This document shows positions 11,701 to 24,156 of a stretch of 64,000 nucleotides of DNA, one piece after another. Position numbers and translations under genes: made by a program. Each line of letters begins with the position of its first letter. Within the stretch, counting starts at the first letter, position 1. Where the stretch lies: the NCBI GenBank assembly GCA_904063045.1, contig CAJFCJ010000006.1:992001-1056000 (forward strand), written 5' to 3'. Origin of the DNA: Dimorphilus gyrociliatus. Lineage: Eukaryota; Annelida; Polychaeta; Dinophilidae. Under the pieces are notes generated by a model, which did no database searches, was not told where the DNA came from, and worked only from the letters and a program-made list of their open reading frames with translations.

Positions 11701-14700
11701 AAAACCTACTTTAGTATATAATAATGCATATTTGATAGATACATCATATTAATATTAAAGGTAGAAAATACTCTTAGTAGAATACTCAAAGAAACATACG
11801 TAAATTTATAGGCTGGAGATGACGTACACAGACTTAGCTTACATACTAAAAAGGATGTTAACTCCATAAGACGCACACACATATATATATATATTGCATA
11901 TATACACGGAAAAAAATGCAGTACAGTTGCGTACATTTACTTGTTAGCACAGAATCACACAACATGTATATCTATATATTATTGGATACAATCAAACATA
12001 TTCCGTGTCCTATTCCTTTATATAACATTATAGTATATCAAAAATATATAAAGCATATACATATACAGTATATACAGCATAATATAATTTATATAGTATA
12101 TGTGAATATATATATATATATATATACTGTATACTGTATGTAGGTCGCATTATACAGACGACGACGTCAGATGCGACGACGTCGGTGCAGTGCCGGTGCA
12201 TTTTCGTTGGCGAAGCGTTTGGCAGTGAGACGCTCTTCAAAGACAATTAATTAGACAGGGAACGAAAAAAAGATAACAAAAATTTACTGTACTTTAGTAA
12301 AGAAATCGTAACGTATGTGAAGGTTTTAAATTTGATGGATAACTTCTATTATTGCTTTCTTGTGGAAGGGGAAGATGGGGACGATGAAGAGTATATATAC
12401 ATTTATTTATATTTTATATTAATACATTTATAAATATATATATATATATATATATAAATTTATATACAGTATATATATGTATTCTAATTTGACTTGTATA
12501 GTACGCATTTATAAACTATTATATTATTTTTCTTAAGATATTGATTACCTATTGATATTATATCATATAATTTATTGTACTTTATTTTTATTATAAAGAT
12601 TATACATATTTAGTTAAATAGATATTTAATATAGAGAATTTATTATACTATCCCATATTTGTTTTTTTTGCAAAGCTCTATATTCTATATATATACATTT
12701 ATATATATATATATTTTTATATTGCCATATGCAACTTCTTTTTCCTAAAGTAACTTAATTATAGTTTTATTATGGCTGTCTCATTTTTTTCAGGTGCGAC
12801 GTTTCTTTGTCAATTCGTAATTATAGGTAAGATATTTTTTCTTAAAATTTTTTATTATGAAAAAATTATTGATAGTCTGTCTATTCGCCTGTCTCTTCGT
12901 CTGTCCCTTTCTCCATTTCTCTTTGTATGTCTTGCTGTCTTTCCCGCACGCTCATTCATTCATTCATTTCTGTATGTTTCTATCTGTCTTCTTCCTTACT
13001 TTCATTCATTATTTCCCTTATAAACCTACGTACAAACATACGCACACGTACACAGATATTTAACTATCCTACATACATAAATGGATACAATGTTTCTATT
13101 CTCTCTTTTTCTCTCTATTTCCTATTGAATGAAACAAGAGAAAGCGCGATTGAAATGAGAGAAATGAAATAAAGTTGTGAATATGTTAGTGTGAATAAGT
13201 TTACGCAACGACAAGATGATGCAACATTTGTCAGGCTTCGAAGCTCATCCATGAGAGACGTAGTTTTTGACAGCTTTCTCATGAGTAGATGATGTCCAAG
13301 TAATTCCAACGGAAAATAACATATAATAACACTTAGGCCTAAGTGTCGTGCAAAATATATTTTAACTGGAAGCGACAAGAACGTGACTATACTGTACCAT
13401 ATGGAAGTAGCTCCGATGCCAACAGTCGCGTACATATTCGTACATGTGCCTTACATAGATGTCATATAGAATTTCTTTAGTTTCGTTGAAAAAACTAATT
13501 GAGTCTATTAATCCTGAACTATGACTATCTAATTATTGCCCAATTGATATCATATATCGTGTATAGACCTCTTTTGATTTTTCTACTTTTAGTGTCACCA
13601 GTAATTAAGATCAATTTCAAAGTTACGTACAGCTCTTGCGTATTTTACCCCCTTTTGCAGTTGAAATTTGCTAGAAAAACGCTAGGTGTCGCTGACCAAA
13701 AATATACATAGTTCGATCTCTAAAAGCTTAGTCATCCCTGTAAATCATCATATAGTGTGGTATTAGAGGCATTTAGATCAATACGGCAGTCGAGCCAAGT
13801 CACACTCTATACCACAACAGAAGGGGAAAATAAATCTGAAGAATGAAATCTTTAGTTTCGCCGCCAACTGCCCTCAATTGAGCTGTGAAGCGGATTGAAG
13901 ATCAAACGGAATTTTTTATTAGGCCTACGTAGGCAAAGAGGATTATCACCAACCATATACAGTACATTTATATATATATATATATATATAGTATATATAA
14001 TAATAATAATATTATAGTATTTTTTTAAAGTTAAAAATAGCATATTCCATACATTTTTAATACAAAATTTAATTTTAAGCATAAATAGTAAGTAGATATA
14101 TTAGTATGTAAATATACATACATAGTTATACATATACGTACAACAAGTATATTTGTATATATATATATATATATATACTTTATACACGTGTGTATTTATA
14201 TTATATGTATTTATATGGAACTTCCAAGACTAGTAAAGATATTTTTATTTCTTAAGGAATTAACTAAAAGACTATATATATTGACATGAATAATCATATA
14301 TAAATATACTATATATAAATATATATATATCCAGATAAATATAAAAAAAATATATGACGACTGTATTGGGTTATGTTATTCAAGATTTGTACATTTAGTA
14401 TGATTTGTTTTTCCGCATTTCGACTATAATATTGTTAAATATTGATTGATTAACGGATGAAGTTTCTATAATGCTGTCCTGTGTACGAAAACGTAAAATA
14501 ACGGATTATGCTCCATTATGTAAACTGTCCGATAGACAGAAGTGTTCTTGCCATCCTACGCAGGCGTCACTTCAATACAGACGTTCGTTTAAGGACTGGT
14601 GGCGTTTTCACATTCGTAGGTTTGTCAATTTTTTCCTTATTGTTCTTTTGTAGTTCGTTTTGTCACTGTTATTGATTACCGCTAGTCATTTGACGGTTAG

Positions 14701-17700
14701 CGCGTATCTTTCTTACATTTAGTACAGTCATTGTTTGCTTATGCGTAATATTAGATTCAGTGACATCCTAAGCTAGGATGAGAAAGTGGATTACTGTTAC
14801 TACCTGCGCCATCTACTGTCTATGAAAGGCAGTGGAAAAAATTCAGGGTCACGTGATACACCGACCCTCGCCTCCTTCATCAGACAGGCTATTCGCTTTA
14901 AAGACAGTTATGATACCGTTGACGATTATTCAATTAAACGACTCGTATATAGAAGTAGTATATTTCTAATATCAAACATGATCTATTTCTTATTTACAAA
15001 GATTAAATCTATAAATAGATAACAATGTAAGTATATATACTACTTTTTTATCACTAAAAATTACGCGTTTGTCATTTGTCAAAGTTTCGTGCAACACTAT
15101 ATCCAAAAGTAAACATGCTTAACGCGTCGCACGTTTAAAGAGATTAATGAGCGAAGGATAGCGATATACACCTACGCTCTAACGTCGATTATCGTTCATC
15201 ATTTAACGTATTAATTACATATGAGGCAATGTCAGAAAATTTTCTTGACACTAAATCAAAAGATGATGCTTGCTTATTTACGTGATATTTTATATCTTTT
15301 CACAAACAGGAAAAACGGTATGGATGGACAGTTATACTGTGAAAAACACGCCACGTCCAACCAACCCACGACATCCGATGAGAACGAAGCAAAGGTTAGT
15401 GCTTTCATAGGCCTGTAGGGGTTAAAGTTAACACGTGACGCTTTTCTTTGAGAAAATATATTTAAAAAAAAAAGAAAAAACTAACCTCAAACACTTTTCT
15501 AAATTGTTTACTTTATTTTTTTCTTTTTTTTTTTTTAATAAAACAAAACTATTCTTTTTTTCTTCTTTTGCTTTCTTCCTTCTTTTCCTACTTTTCTTTT
15601 AATTTTTAATTTTTAATTTTTTTTTTGTCTTTTTTTTTTAAATTTGTTCAATTTTTGTGAACAGAATCAAGAACAGTTCTTTGATTCGTTGGCCAGGATA
15701 CAAGGGTGGGTTACCAAACAAATTTTTACCTATTTTTCTTACTTTCTACTTAATTATGGCTATGTATATATATGGCTTAATAATAAATAATGAGCATTGC
15801 ATGTGTTTATCTTCTCTTAAATGGAGAAAAAGACTACTTCTCTCTTTTAAATATATAAATATATACAGTATATATATATATATATATATATGTATATACA
15901 CTTACATGATATTTTTAGTTATTATATACAAAGAAAAATCTTCTCTTAAATCCTTTAATAACTTATTTATAATACAGAAAAAGATTGAATGACCAACGCT
16001 GCGCACTCCCTGCTTTCTTTCAGGTATATAAAAATCCATTTTGCTTATTACTACTTTTATTATGACTTTCTATTAAGAGATGTAAGAAAAAAAGAAAGGT
16101 AGAAACTATAATTAATACGAAATGTTAAAAAGAATACGACTATGTCTATTTCACCTATGTTAATTTTAATATCTTCTTTAATTAATATCTAATTATGAAA
16201 GAAGATCCTTAACTTTTTATACTAATATATTTATAAACAAAAACCTACTGAAACATGTTCAGAGTCCGGATTTTATTGAGGCTCTACTCCAATGGCAAAG
16301 TCGGAGGATTGACGAACAACGATGCGAATTGGTTCGTGCAGATTGTAAAACACCTTCCTTATACCTCGTCTACATCTTACCTTTTTTATTATTTATTTAT
16401 TTGTTTATCTACCTAAATACGTACATAGCTCTTCCTACCAGATCATTTATCCGAATCTTTTTTTATCTATTTATAATTTTTTTTATATGTTCCTCTATTG
16501 TTATCTTCTTCTATTACTTACGTGGAGTGGTAATCATTTTGTAACCTTATTTTTTGACCCACTTTTTATTGCTTAAAATAGATCAAAAATGTAATTATTC
16601 CTCCTTTTTACTTCCCTTTAATAGAAAGAAACGTATTCACCGAAAGAGCGAGAAGATAAACAACCCTCCGTAGTAATACTAAGTAAACGGAACGCTGATG
16701 AGACGCTATTAAAAAAGGTAAATTAAGTTCTTGGAGAATTTGAAAGGAAATTACCTTAAAAGAGGAATTTTTTTAAGATTTTGACTACGGAGGGTCCTTA
16801 TCCAATGATTGTTATGCCTGAAAAAGGTGGTTACTGGATAGAAGAGTGTGGAGAATCGTCTGGAAAATATGAGCTAAAAGTCGATGACACAACCATCCTT
16901 TATCGGAATTGCTTCTTGGGAAAGGAGCATTTTAATTACTATGGTGTAGATGATAAACTTGGCCCCCTCGTTGTGTCAGTGAAAAGAGAATCTAATAAAG
17001 ATTCTGATAAAGTACTTGTTATACTCAGGTTGGCTACTGCAAATAATAATAATAATAGTCATAGTAATAATAATAATAATAAAATACATTAAGGACGTCT
17101 ATTTAAATTATTTTGTAATCTAAACAGGATGAAACGCTCAACCGTCTACCGCCAATTTTCGGATAGCGAGTCCTTAAAAGCAAATACGAAGCAGTTAGTC
17201 ACCAAGATGTGCTCGGATATAACAACAGATAAATTTACACCAGTCCTATATCATAACGTATGTTGTTGGCTACATTCTGTGTTGTGCACATATTGTAATT
17301 AATTATCTTATCTTTTCGTAAGGCTTCTCAACGGATCGTTGAATACGATGAGCACGTAAAGATGAAAAACTACAAGATCGGTGTGATTTATCAGAAAAAG
17401 GGTCAGTGTAGCGAAGAAGAGATATTCGGGAATAGCTTACATACACCTGAATACGATCATTTCCTTAAGATAATTGGGCGTAGAATAAAATTAAAAGACT
17501 TTGAAGGTTACCGAGGAGGTTTGGATACCAATCACTGTCACACTGGAGAAGAGTCTGTGTACACGGAATATGAGGATAAACATATCATGTTCCACGTCTC
17601 CACCCTCTTACCACACGATTTCGATCCTCAACAGTTACAGAGGAAACGTCATATAGGAAATGATATTATAGCCATAGTTTTCCAAGAACCTGGTAGTGTT

Positions 17701-18495
17701 TTTGTTCCAACTCTAATAGCTTCCAATTTCCTCCATGCGTTCATTATTGTACAACCAGTGAGGACAAATGAAGGTTTAAAGTATCGCATTGCCGTAAGCG
17801 CTCGTGATGATGTTCCGCCATTCGAACCTAATTTACCAACGCCTTCACTTGTTCCCGTAAGTCATGTTTTTTCTTTATTCTTTTGTCTTTTCTCTTCGTC
17901 TTTTTACTTTCTATGACTAAAGAAAACTTGTAACAAATAGGAAAACCAACTACGAGATTTTATTATCACTAAGTTGATTAACGGAGAGAATGCGTGCTAC
18001 AAAGCTCAAATCTTTGCCAAATTGGGAGAGAGAACGAGAAGTGAATTATTGGAAACGCTATACGAAAACTTACATACCGCCAACGTACAAGCATTAGGTC
18101 CGCTCGCTGTCTCGGCCTCATCATCGTCGTCTACTTTATCGGCGCCCCCGAGCGCGGTATCAACGGAAAAAGAGAGTTTCTTCGTTTCTGTAAAAAGAGC
18201 GTTAGGAGGTAGTAAACGGAGTCAAAGCGTCGACTCGAATCTAGCGAATTCGAATAAGAAAATGAACAACAACAATGGATTTGTATCACCGCCTCTGGCT
18301 ACTGTCGGTGAGTCTGATAAACCACGAAAGAAATCAGAAAAGAAAAGCTCCAAAACAAGTGTTTCTAGCGAAACCAGGTACACAATTTTTACAATATTTC
18401 CCCATTACAACTCTTTATTTTCCAGAATGAGTTGTCGTTTGTAAAGCTAATCTTTGTATTGTCTTTATTTCAATATAAATATTTTGTGTATATTG

Positions 18496-18546
<51 letters not shown>

Positions 18547-19421
18547 ACAGTATATATATTGTAAAGATAAATTTACAATGTACAATTATGCAGTGTTGAC
18601 GTTGCAAGTTTGAGTTCGTATAGGACAGCATGTAGCAGTACATCTCCCAATTCCTTACTACCATCACCATATACGTCGTCTAGGTAGTTAATCAATTATT
18701 TTACTTTTTTTTCATTTAAATCATAATCTTGTTTATTTATTTATTTATTTATTTGTTATTATCATCTCTATTAATAATCAAAATTATTAATTATGTTTCC
18801 TTTTCTCTTTTTTCCCCCTCCCTCCTTCCTGACCGATCGTCCTCCTTTCTCTTTGCCGACAAAACAAAAACAATCAAAAAAATTTAAAAAAAAGGGTATT
18901 ATTTACGACGTCAAGTTCCAATAGCAGTTTTAACAGTAATGAAGACCTTTTGGAAACAACGAACGCCTTACAAAATCTAACAACCGAGGATAGCGATACG
19001 GGCATGGTAATTAAATATAATTAAATAATGAACAAACAAGGATTAATTACAGGAATAAACTTAATAATTTTTTTCTTTTGTCTCTTGTCCTTTTACGTAG
19101 GAGAGTATGTCATCTTCAGAAACTCCCAGAGATCTATCGAAACAGCTAGAAGAATTACAGAAAAAGTTGAAAAGGGTCAATGACGAAAATAATACGTTGC
19201 ACAAAAGATACAAGGTAATAATATAAATTACTTTATTTTATCTCTAAGATGAGGAGAGCTTATGGAGAAAACTAGCCTATTTATTTATTTATTTTGTTTA
19301 TTTACCTTAGTACGCTGTTGCTGAATTAAAAAGATATAAGGAATCAGAGAGAAAAACAATAGAAGAATTGGAACAACTCAGAAGCCAAATGGATCGCATA
19401 AGAAGTCAAAAAGAAATCTAG
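8776..19421 (+). CDS. LIM-GoLoco-GoLoco-RapGAP protein (Rap1GAP family)
   Basis: A GTPase-activating protein for Rap1-type small G proteins, 888 residues in the long form. Exons: 8776-9208, 11370-11547, 12794-12826, 15310-15394, 15665-15705, 15978-16023, 16263-16331, 16625-16717, 16778-17028, 17128-17257, 17323-17856, 17941-18377, 18895-19006, 19101-19214 and 19311-19421; all phases agree. The LIM domain (residues 176-228) has all eight ligands: C-x2-C-x16-H-x2-C-x2-C-x2-C-x19-C-x2-H. Two GoLoco motifs follow at 244-272 (with NDQRC) and 273-295 (with DEQRC), the Arg-containing triad that binds Galpha-i/o-GDP. The RapGAP domain starts near 327 (PYPMIVMPEKGGYWI) and keeps the Asn thumb in KRHIGND (about Asn566). 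A Ser-rich segment and a C-terminal coiled coil end the protein. Human Rap1GAP has the GoLoco and RapGAP parts but no LIM domain that I know of. The acceptor at 18894 has a weak pyrimidine tract. Confidence 0.9.
10630..10717 (+). CDS. Alternative first coding exon of the RapGAP gene
   Basis: ATG 10630 opens a 29-codon exon (MEEFRKRSYTTSSALERLKD...) ending at a good GTAAGA donor in phase 1. That is the same phase as the first exon 8776-9208, so either exon splices in frame to the LIM exon at 11370. No plausible in-frame acceptor precedes it, so I read it as a second promoter's first exon. The resulting protein would have about 773 residues. An internal exon is less likely because 8776-9208 joined at nearby upstream AG sites meets stop codons. 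Confidence 0.5.
10819..11227 (+). CDS. Possible third alternative 5' exon or cassette of the RapGAP gene
   Basis: The stretch about 10960-11227 reads like acidic, Ser-rich coding sequence (for example SNFSSSEDDIFDDRMEVIW) and ends at a GTGGGC donor in phase 1, matching the acceptor of the LIM exon at 11370. It could be a first exon from ATG 10819, or an internal cassette entered at the AG at 10935-10936, which is also phase-compatible but has a poor pyrimidine tract. I recognise no domain. Evidence is limited to open frame, composition and phase. Confidence 0.35.
12434..12456. repeat. (AT)n microsatellite in a RapGAP intron
   Basis: Simple AT dinucleotide run, one of many in the large introns of the RapGAP gene; others are at 13969-13999, 14155-14177 and 15868-15891. 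Several are bordered by ACAGTATA or its complement. Confidence 0.8.
14822..14944 (+). CDS. Possible LIM-skipping first exon of the RapGAP gene
   Basis: ATG 14822 starts 41 open codons (MKGSGKNSGSRDTPTLASFI...) ending before a GTATAT donor in phase 0. The next phase-0 acceptor is the first GoLoco exon at 15665, so this exon would make a LIM-less isoform starting just before the GoLoco pair. It lies inside the 2.5 kb intron separating the two LIM halves. A CACGTG element lies about 30 bp inside the exon. Support is phase and open frame only. Confidence 0.3.
18501..18542. repeat. (AT)n microsatellite
   Basis: About 42 bp of AT dinucleotides in the intron between RapGAP exons 17941-18377 and 18895-19006. 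Confidence 0.9.
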
Positions 19422-19541
19422 TCATATCCTAGTCCTGCAGTTGTTCCTTCCTGTTCTCTCTTTCTTTTCTCGATATTTAAGTATATATATATATATAATA
19501 TGTATATTATATATTAAAAAAACCAAATTCTATATACAAAA

Positions 19542-19587
<46 letters not shown>

Positions 19588-19868
19588 AAACTACAAAAAA
19601 GATAATTAAGAAAAAAAAAACCATTTTAAATAATATTGATAATTATAATAATTATTTTAAATCGTGTTCCAAAAATGACTGCGTTAACTCTGTTTTATTT
19701 TCTCTCTCTGCTACAATTCTTTCAAATCACTTGAAAGCTACCTTAAGTTTATTTTTTTTTATGGTAACATTGGGAGCATTCGTGTATATATATATATTAC
19801 CTAACATATTAATAAATGTTGTGGGGTGCTAATGAATATTGTTAGAGAGATGGCAGCACAATCATAAA

Positions 19869-19911
<43 letters not shown>

Positions 19912-21224
19912 CTCTATAGAAAAAAGAAACAATGTTCAGTATTTATTTATTTATTTTTTTAATTTTTGCTGAGTCAGTAATCTTTTTTTATAATTACTTA
20001 ATTGATTCACGTTTCCCCAATATTTATAAATTGTCACGAATCGAATTTAGCCAATGTCCTTGCAAACAGTTTTTTTTCTCTCTTTTTCTCTCTCTCTCTC
20101 TACTTAATCTAATAAAAAACGAAAAAAAAATCCTAAATAATCCCAATTAATTATTCAGCATATTTAAAAAAAGGTACAAAATTACTACTTAAATAACGTA
20201 TTCCATCTTTTCCTCCTCACTCACTCGCTCACTCATTATATCTTGCCTTTTTTTTTCCATTTCTTCCAGTCGTTCCCCATTCCACTCTTCTTCCTTCTTA
20301 TGATTGTCTCCTTGCTCTTCTCTAACCTCTTTTCAAGCTATCCCTTTCTTCATTTAAAGGTGAAAATTTTAGCAATTTTTTTTTATTTGACTAGATTTAT
20401 TTCTTCTTTAAGATTAAATTATAGATTTACTTCAAAGAAGAACTTTAATATAACTATAAAAAGGGATTCCATTGCGTAATAAATATGTACAATTTCTTTT
20501 CGAATGGAGGGAAAATATGCCTAAAAAGAGTAGCGTTTAGTCGCAATTTATTATCATCACTATTATTAGCACTATTAGACTCTTTTATTCGTTCTACCAT
20601 TTATTTCCAAGATTATTTATGCAACTATATTCATAAGGTAAAGGAAATATAATGGAAAACTAATGAATTCAGTTACAAAAAAAGGAAACCTCGTCTGAGT
20701 AAATAATAATTACGAATTAGGTTCGTAGATTGCTTGATCTTATGGAAAATAGCAAAGTTCATATACGATTTTCGACAAAAATCGCCATCTGGTGTGTATA
20801 ATACTTTGAAAATAGTTATGCTATTAAAGTTTATTGTAATCAATTTCCAATATTACAAGCAATTTGAAAGAGGCTTAGCTGCATTCAGTTCAGGGTTTAA
20901 CTGTATTCAATTCAGGGGCAAATGCTTTATTCATATCTACTGTAGTTATAGAAATAAGCTAGTCTTTTTAACTGTGACATTTTAGAATTACTTTTATCTC
21001 TGCGAATGAATCTCGAAATTGAATTTGTCATCATATTTACACAAAAAAGAAACTAACTATTCGTATCTCAAAGAGAAATATACTCTAACCTTTTTCTATT
21101 ATATATTCACAGGAAACGATTCGATTGATTATTTTCGATGATTAATTATCATTTTGAACAGAAATGAACAAAACTTGACTTTTGTTTCTATATTTTTTTT
21201 CTATGGCATTCGCACATTGATCTT
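19422..21224. other. Convergent intergenic region, RapGAP to fucosyltransferase
   Basis: Contains the 3' ends of two convergent genes and low-complexity DNA: (AT)n at 19545-19584 and a (CT)n then (CTAT)n tract at 19868-19919. AT-rich, pyrimidine-rich DNA follows to the fucosyltransferase stop codon. No exon-like sequence was seen. Confidence 0.6.
19868..19919. repeat. (CT)n(CTAT)n compound microsatellite
   Basis: A CT dinucleotide run passes directly into CTAT tetranucleotide units. Confidence 0.85.
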
Positions 21225-22683
21225 TTAAAGTTCTTCTAGAATTTCATCGGCAATTTCTTTATAATAGTCCTTTGGTTTTATACATTGATCTAACGTATCC
21301 CAATGATATTCTGGTTTTGTATACACTTTCGTCCAATTTCTACTAGCATGAAGATATTCGCAGATATCGCACAAAAGGTTTTTATTATTGTGATGTACAA
21401 CTCTATAATCCTTTTTCCATTTAAAATACTCATTATAGGCCGTATCGTTTTTATCCAGGTATTCAATATACTTTGCCAATAACTTCGGTGATCTGAATGA
21501 TTTGACATTGATGAATGAATGTTCAGGTAGAATTTCTTCGTAGGCAACATTTCCTAAAACAATAGGGACAACATGATGTTTTAACACTTTATATGCCTTT
21601 TCGGTTATATAGTCAGTGCATAATGAATTCTCAAACGACAAATAGAACTTATACTTTTTGTCTAACATTTCATAACATTCATTATCAGATTTAGTTCTTT
21701 TACATTTGTATCGTTTATCCTTCCCGCAGGCTCCATACACGTGTATTGTCATATATTTAGATAACTGATTACCGTAAATTTCTCGTTTACTCTGGGTCTT
21801 ACAATGGCTCACAAACCAAGCAGCTAACTCTGTTTTACCTTCTGCATAATTTTTATTTGGTTGGTGGCCCTTTTCACCCGGAGGTTCGTAATGTCCGTAG
21901 GGTGAATAAACGTCAGAATGACGTTTAAATGTCACAGTACCGTTGAATTTATTACTCAATCTTCTTACATTCAGCAAGGCATGAACGTTTGATTCCATAG
22001 CGTGAATTAACCACTTTTGTTGGGGAGGTCGTCTGAAACTAGGAAAAAGTTTACTTTCTGGTAATGATCCAAATCCAGAATTGTGAAATAATACAGCATC
22101 TGCCGTCTTCAACTGTGACCTGTCGGCTGTTGCTGTGCATCTATCAATCCTGCATCCTCCTTTAATAAATGGTTGCCTACAAAAATTCGTTGAACCGCAA
22201 TTCAAGGAAACAATTATGAATAATAAAACAAAGCCCTTCTACTGCCCCCTCCATCCCCTCAAATATTTACCTTCCAAAACCGAATTGCCAGTCGCTTATA
22301 ACTCCATAAAAATGAATGTAATATAATATTGTCAAGACTTTTTTCTCCTCTCTTTGATCTTCAGGTATTGTTCCACTAATGTAGGATCTTCTATTTTTTC
22401 TCAGAGCATCAAAAAATTTCGGCCCTATTTTTGTGTTGAGGCTTGTGTTCTTTCCGGGTGAGTATTTCTTCCAGGGAAAAACAGGTTGTCGGTTTAGAAA
22501 GACGTAACGATTCAATTCCAGACTTTCTTCTTCTTGTTCAGACAGTTGAAACTTCTTAGATTTGATTAGACTTACCTGTTTCGTTTGACGAATTGCTATT
22601 ACAATTTTTACGAATTGACTCCGAAGTAAGACAATAACAATTAGAAAAGCGGTAATAAAAAATAAAGTGCTTTTCTTTCGCAT
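21225..22683 (-). CDS. Alpha-1,3-fucosyltransferase (GT10 family)
   Basis: Golgi type II membrane enzyme that transfers fucose from GDP-fucose to N-acetylglucosamine in glycans. Exons on the minus strand are 22683-22271 and 22176-21225, joined by a 94 bp intron in phase 2, giving 454 residues. The N-terminus has a short basic cytoplasmic end and a signal anchor (TLFFITAFLIVIVLLRSQF). The C-terminal half holds the GT10 donor-binding signature around FYLSFENSLCTDYITEKAYK, followed by HHVVPIVLG, as in insect and nematode FucT enzymes. The exact acceptor (core versus antenna) cannot be told from sequence. The codons before QPFIKGG in the second exon's open frame are intronic. The start codon is 144 bp from the end of a Tc1/mariner element. 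Confidence 0.92.
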
Positions 22684-22826
22684 TTTAGTATTTCCAAATA
22701 CACACAGTCAATAAACTGTTATACTGACGATAGTATTGAGAACATTCTCTATTGATTCATGTTTGTTTTCAGAGTGCCTAGCAATATGTAAATAACCTGG
22801 GTTTAAATTATACTTTATTTTCGATA

Positions 22827-23051
22827 TAGGCAATATGTTATAGGCCACCCTGTAGAATTTTAATTTTTGTAAATTTTAGATATGAAGATATTAGTGAATA
22901 ATTAGTTTGAATTGATAATAATAATTATTAATATGTACATTTTAATATCCTTAACAAAAAATTATCAAATAACAGTTTTTCTTTTATCAAATACGATTTT
23001 TGTAAATATACCTCGAAAAAAGGGGGCTCGTTAAAAAGGAGTCACGTTCTA
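22827..23051 (+). repeat. Left terminal inverted repeat of the transposon
   Basis: Matches the reverse complement of 24241-24465 over about 225 bp. The outer ~200 bp look identical, and mismatches appear after the CCTCGAAAAAAGGGGG segment. Confidence 0.9.
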
Positions 23052-23163
23052 TTTTGTTAAATGTTTTACTTAAAAATCTATCTTATGACCTTGTTTTACA
23101 GCTGATATACATAGGTAATGATAATATATTATAAAATAATAGTAATAATAGTTTTAAATCTTT

Positions 23164-24156
23164 TTAATATTTTGTATGGCCACCCCTATTGAAAAGGCAT
23201 AGTCTCAGTCTCTTTGGAAAACTATTGAATAATTTTTTGATATATTCAGTTGGAATATTTTCGAATTCCTGCTCAGCTACCCTCCATAGATCATCTACAT
23301 TTGTGCACAGGTGTTTACTTACCCTACCTTTTAGAAATGACCACAAGTTTTCGATTGGGTTAAGGTCTGGACTCTGTGCTGGCCAGTCTTCCAGATACTT
23401 TACCCTCTCTTTCTTGAGGTAGTTTAGGGTACTCTTTGATGTATGGCAGGGAGCACCATCCTGCATCAAAATATGAGACCGATTATAATTCGGCAAAACG
23501 GATTTTTCAAGAATTTCCTGATATTTTTCGGAATTCAAGCTACCCTTGTACAGATGAATTCCTCTGCTGCCATCACTCTTTATAAATCCCCATATATTTA
23601 GGGAACCATTTGCCTCTTTAAAGGTTTTAATGCAATATTTGGCCTTGTACCTATCAGATGGATGCCTTCTGACAAACTGCCGTCGTTTTGGATATAAGTC
23701 TATCCTTGTTTCATCAGAAAACACAATGGCATTAATTTCATCTGTGGTCCAAGAGAGGAGTCTTTTGCAAAAATTGTGCCTATTTGATACATGCCTTTTT
23801 TTTAATAGGGGTTTTTTGGTTGCCACATAGCCTCTCAAGTTGTGCTTCCTTAAAATACTCTTGCATGTTGAAAGAGATATCACTGATGCAAAAAGAGAGG
23901 CTGATAAGATTTTTTTTGCACCCCAAAATGGATTTCTCTTTGATATCAGGCATAATTTTCTCTCATCTGCATCATTTAATTTGTGTGGTCTACCTGATTT
24001 TGATAAATTATCAATAGTTTTATGCAATTTGAACTTTTTCCAGATCCTCTGGGCACATCTGGAAATTTTTAGAACTTTCGCAGTTTTATTCAATGATAGC
24101 CCTTCTTGGTGTTTTCCAACAACCAAATGACGAAATCTATTATCAATTACCACCAT
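23164..24156 (-). CDS. Tc1-like transposase, apparently intact
   Basis: Cut-and-paste DDE transposase of about 330 residues. Start ATG 24156 is preferred over the first in-frame Met at 24180 because MVVIDNRFRHLVVG resembles the family N-terminus. The first helix-turn-helix is around GLSLNKTAKVLKISR, and a GRP-type linker (SGRPHKL) precedes the second. Catalytic residues are visible: Asp in VFSDETRID, Asp in LMQDGAPCH, and Glu in SPDLNPIENLW. I count 35 residues between the second Asp and the Glu, one more than the classic DD34E of Tc1. No stop or frameshift is present. The protein acts on its own terminal repeats in the nucleus. Confidence 0.93.
   Translation of the reverse strand: MVVIDNRFRHLVVGKHQEGLSLNKTAKVLKISRCAQRIWKKFKLHKTIDNLSKSGRPHKLNDADERKLCLISKRNPFWGAKKILSASLFASVISLSTCKSILRKHNLRGYVATKKPLLKKRHVSNRHNFCKRLLSWTTDEINAIVFSDETRIDLYPKRRQFVRRHPSDRYKAKYCIKTFKEANGSLNIWGFIKSDGSRGIHLYKGSLNSEKYQEILEKSVLPNYNRSHILMQDGAPCHTSKSTLNYLKKERVKYLEDWPAQSPDLNPIENLWSFLKGRVSKHLCTNVDDLWRVAEQEFENIPTEYIKKLFNSFPKRLRLCLFNRGGHTKY

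Noticed and set aside
11706-12246. Several Tyr/Ile-rich frames in RapGAP introns
   Set aside because: They translate AT repeats and are not conserved domains.
14471-14653. 60-codon frame with Cys- and Arg-rich peptide in the RapGAP intron
   Set aside because: A possible donor in phase 2 would enter the second half of the LIM domain only, giving no sensible product.
22177-22205. Start MNCGSTNFCR for a separate fucosyltransferase reading frame
   Set aside because: These codons lie in the 94 bp intron; splicing 22271 to 22176 joins the signal-anchor exon in phase.
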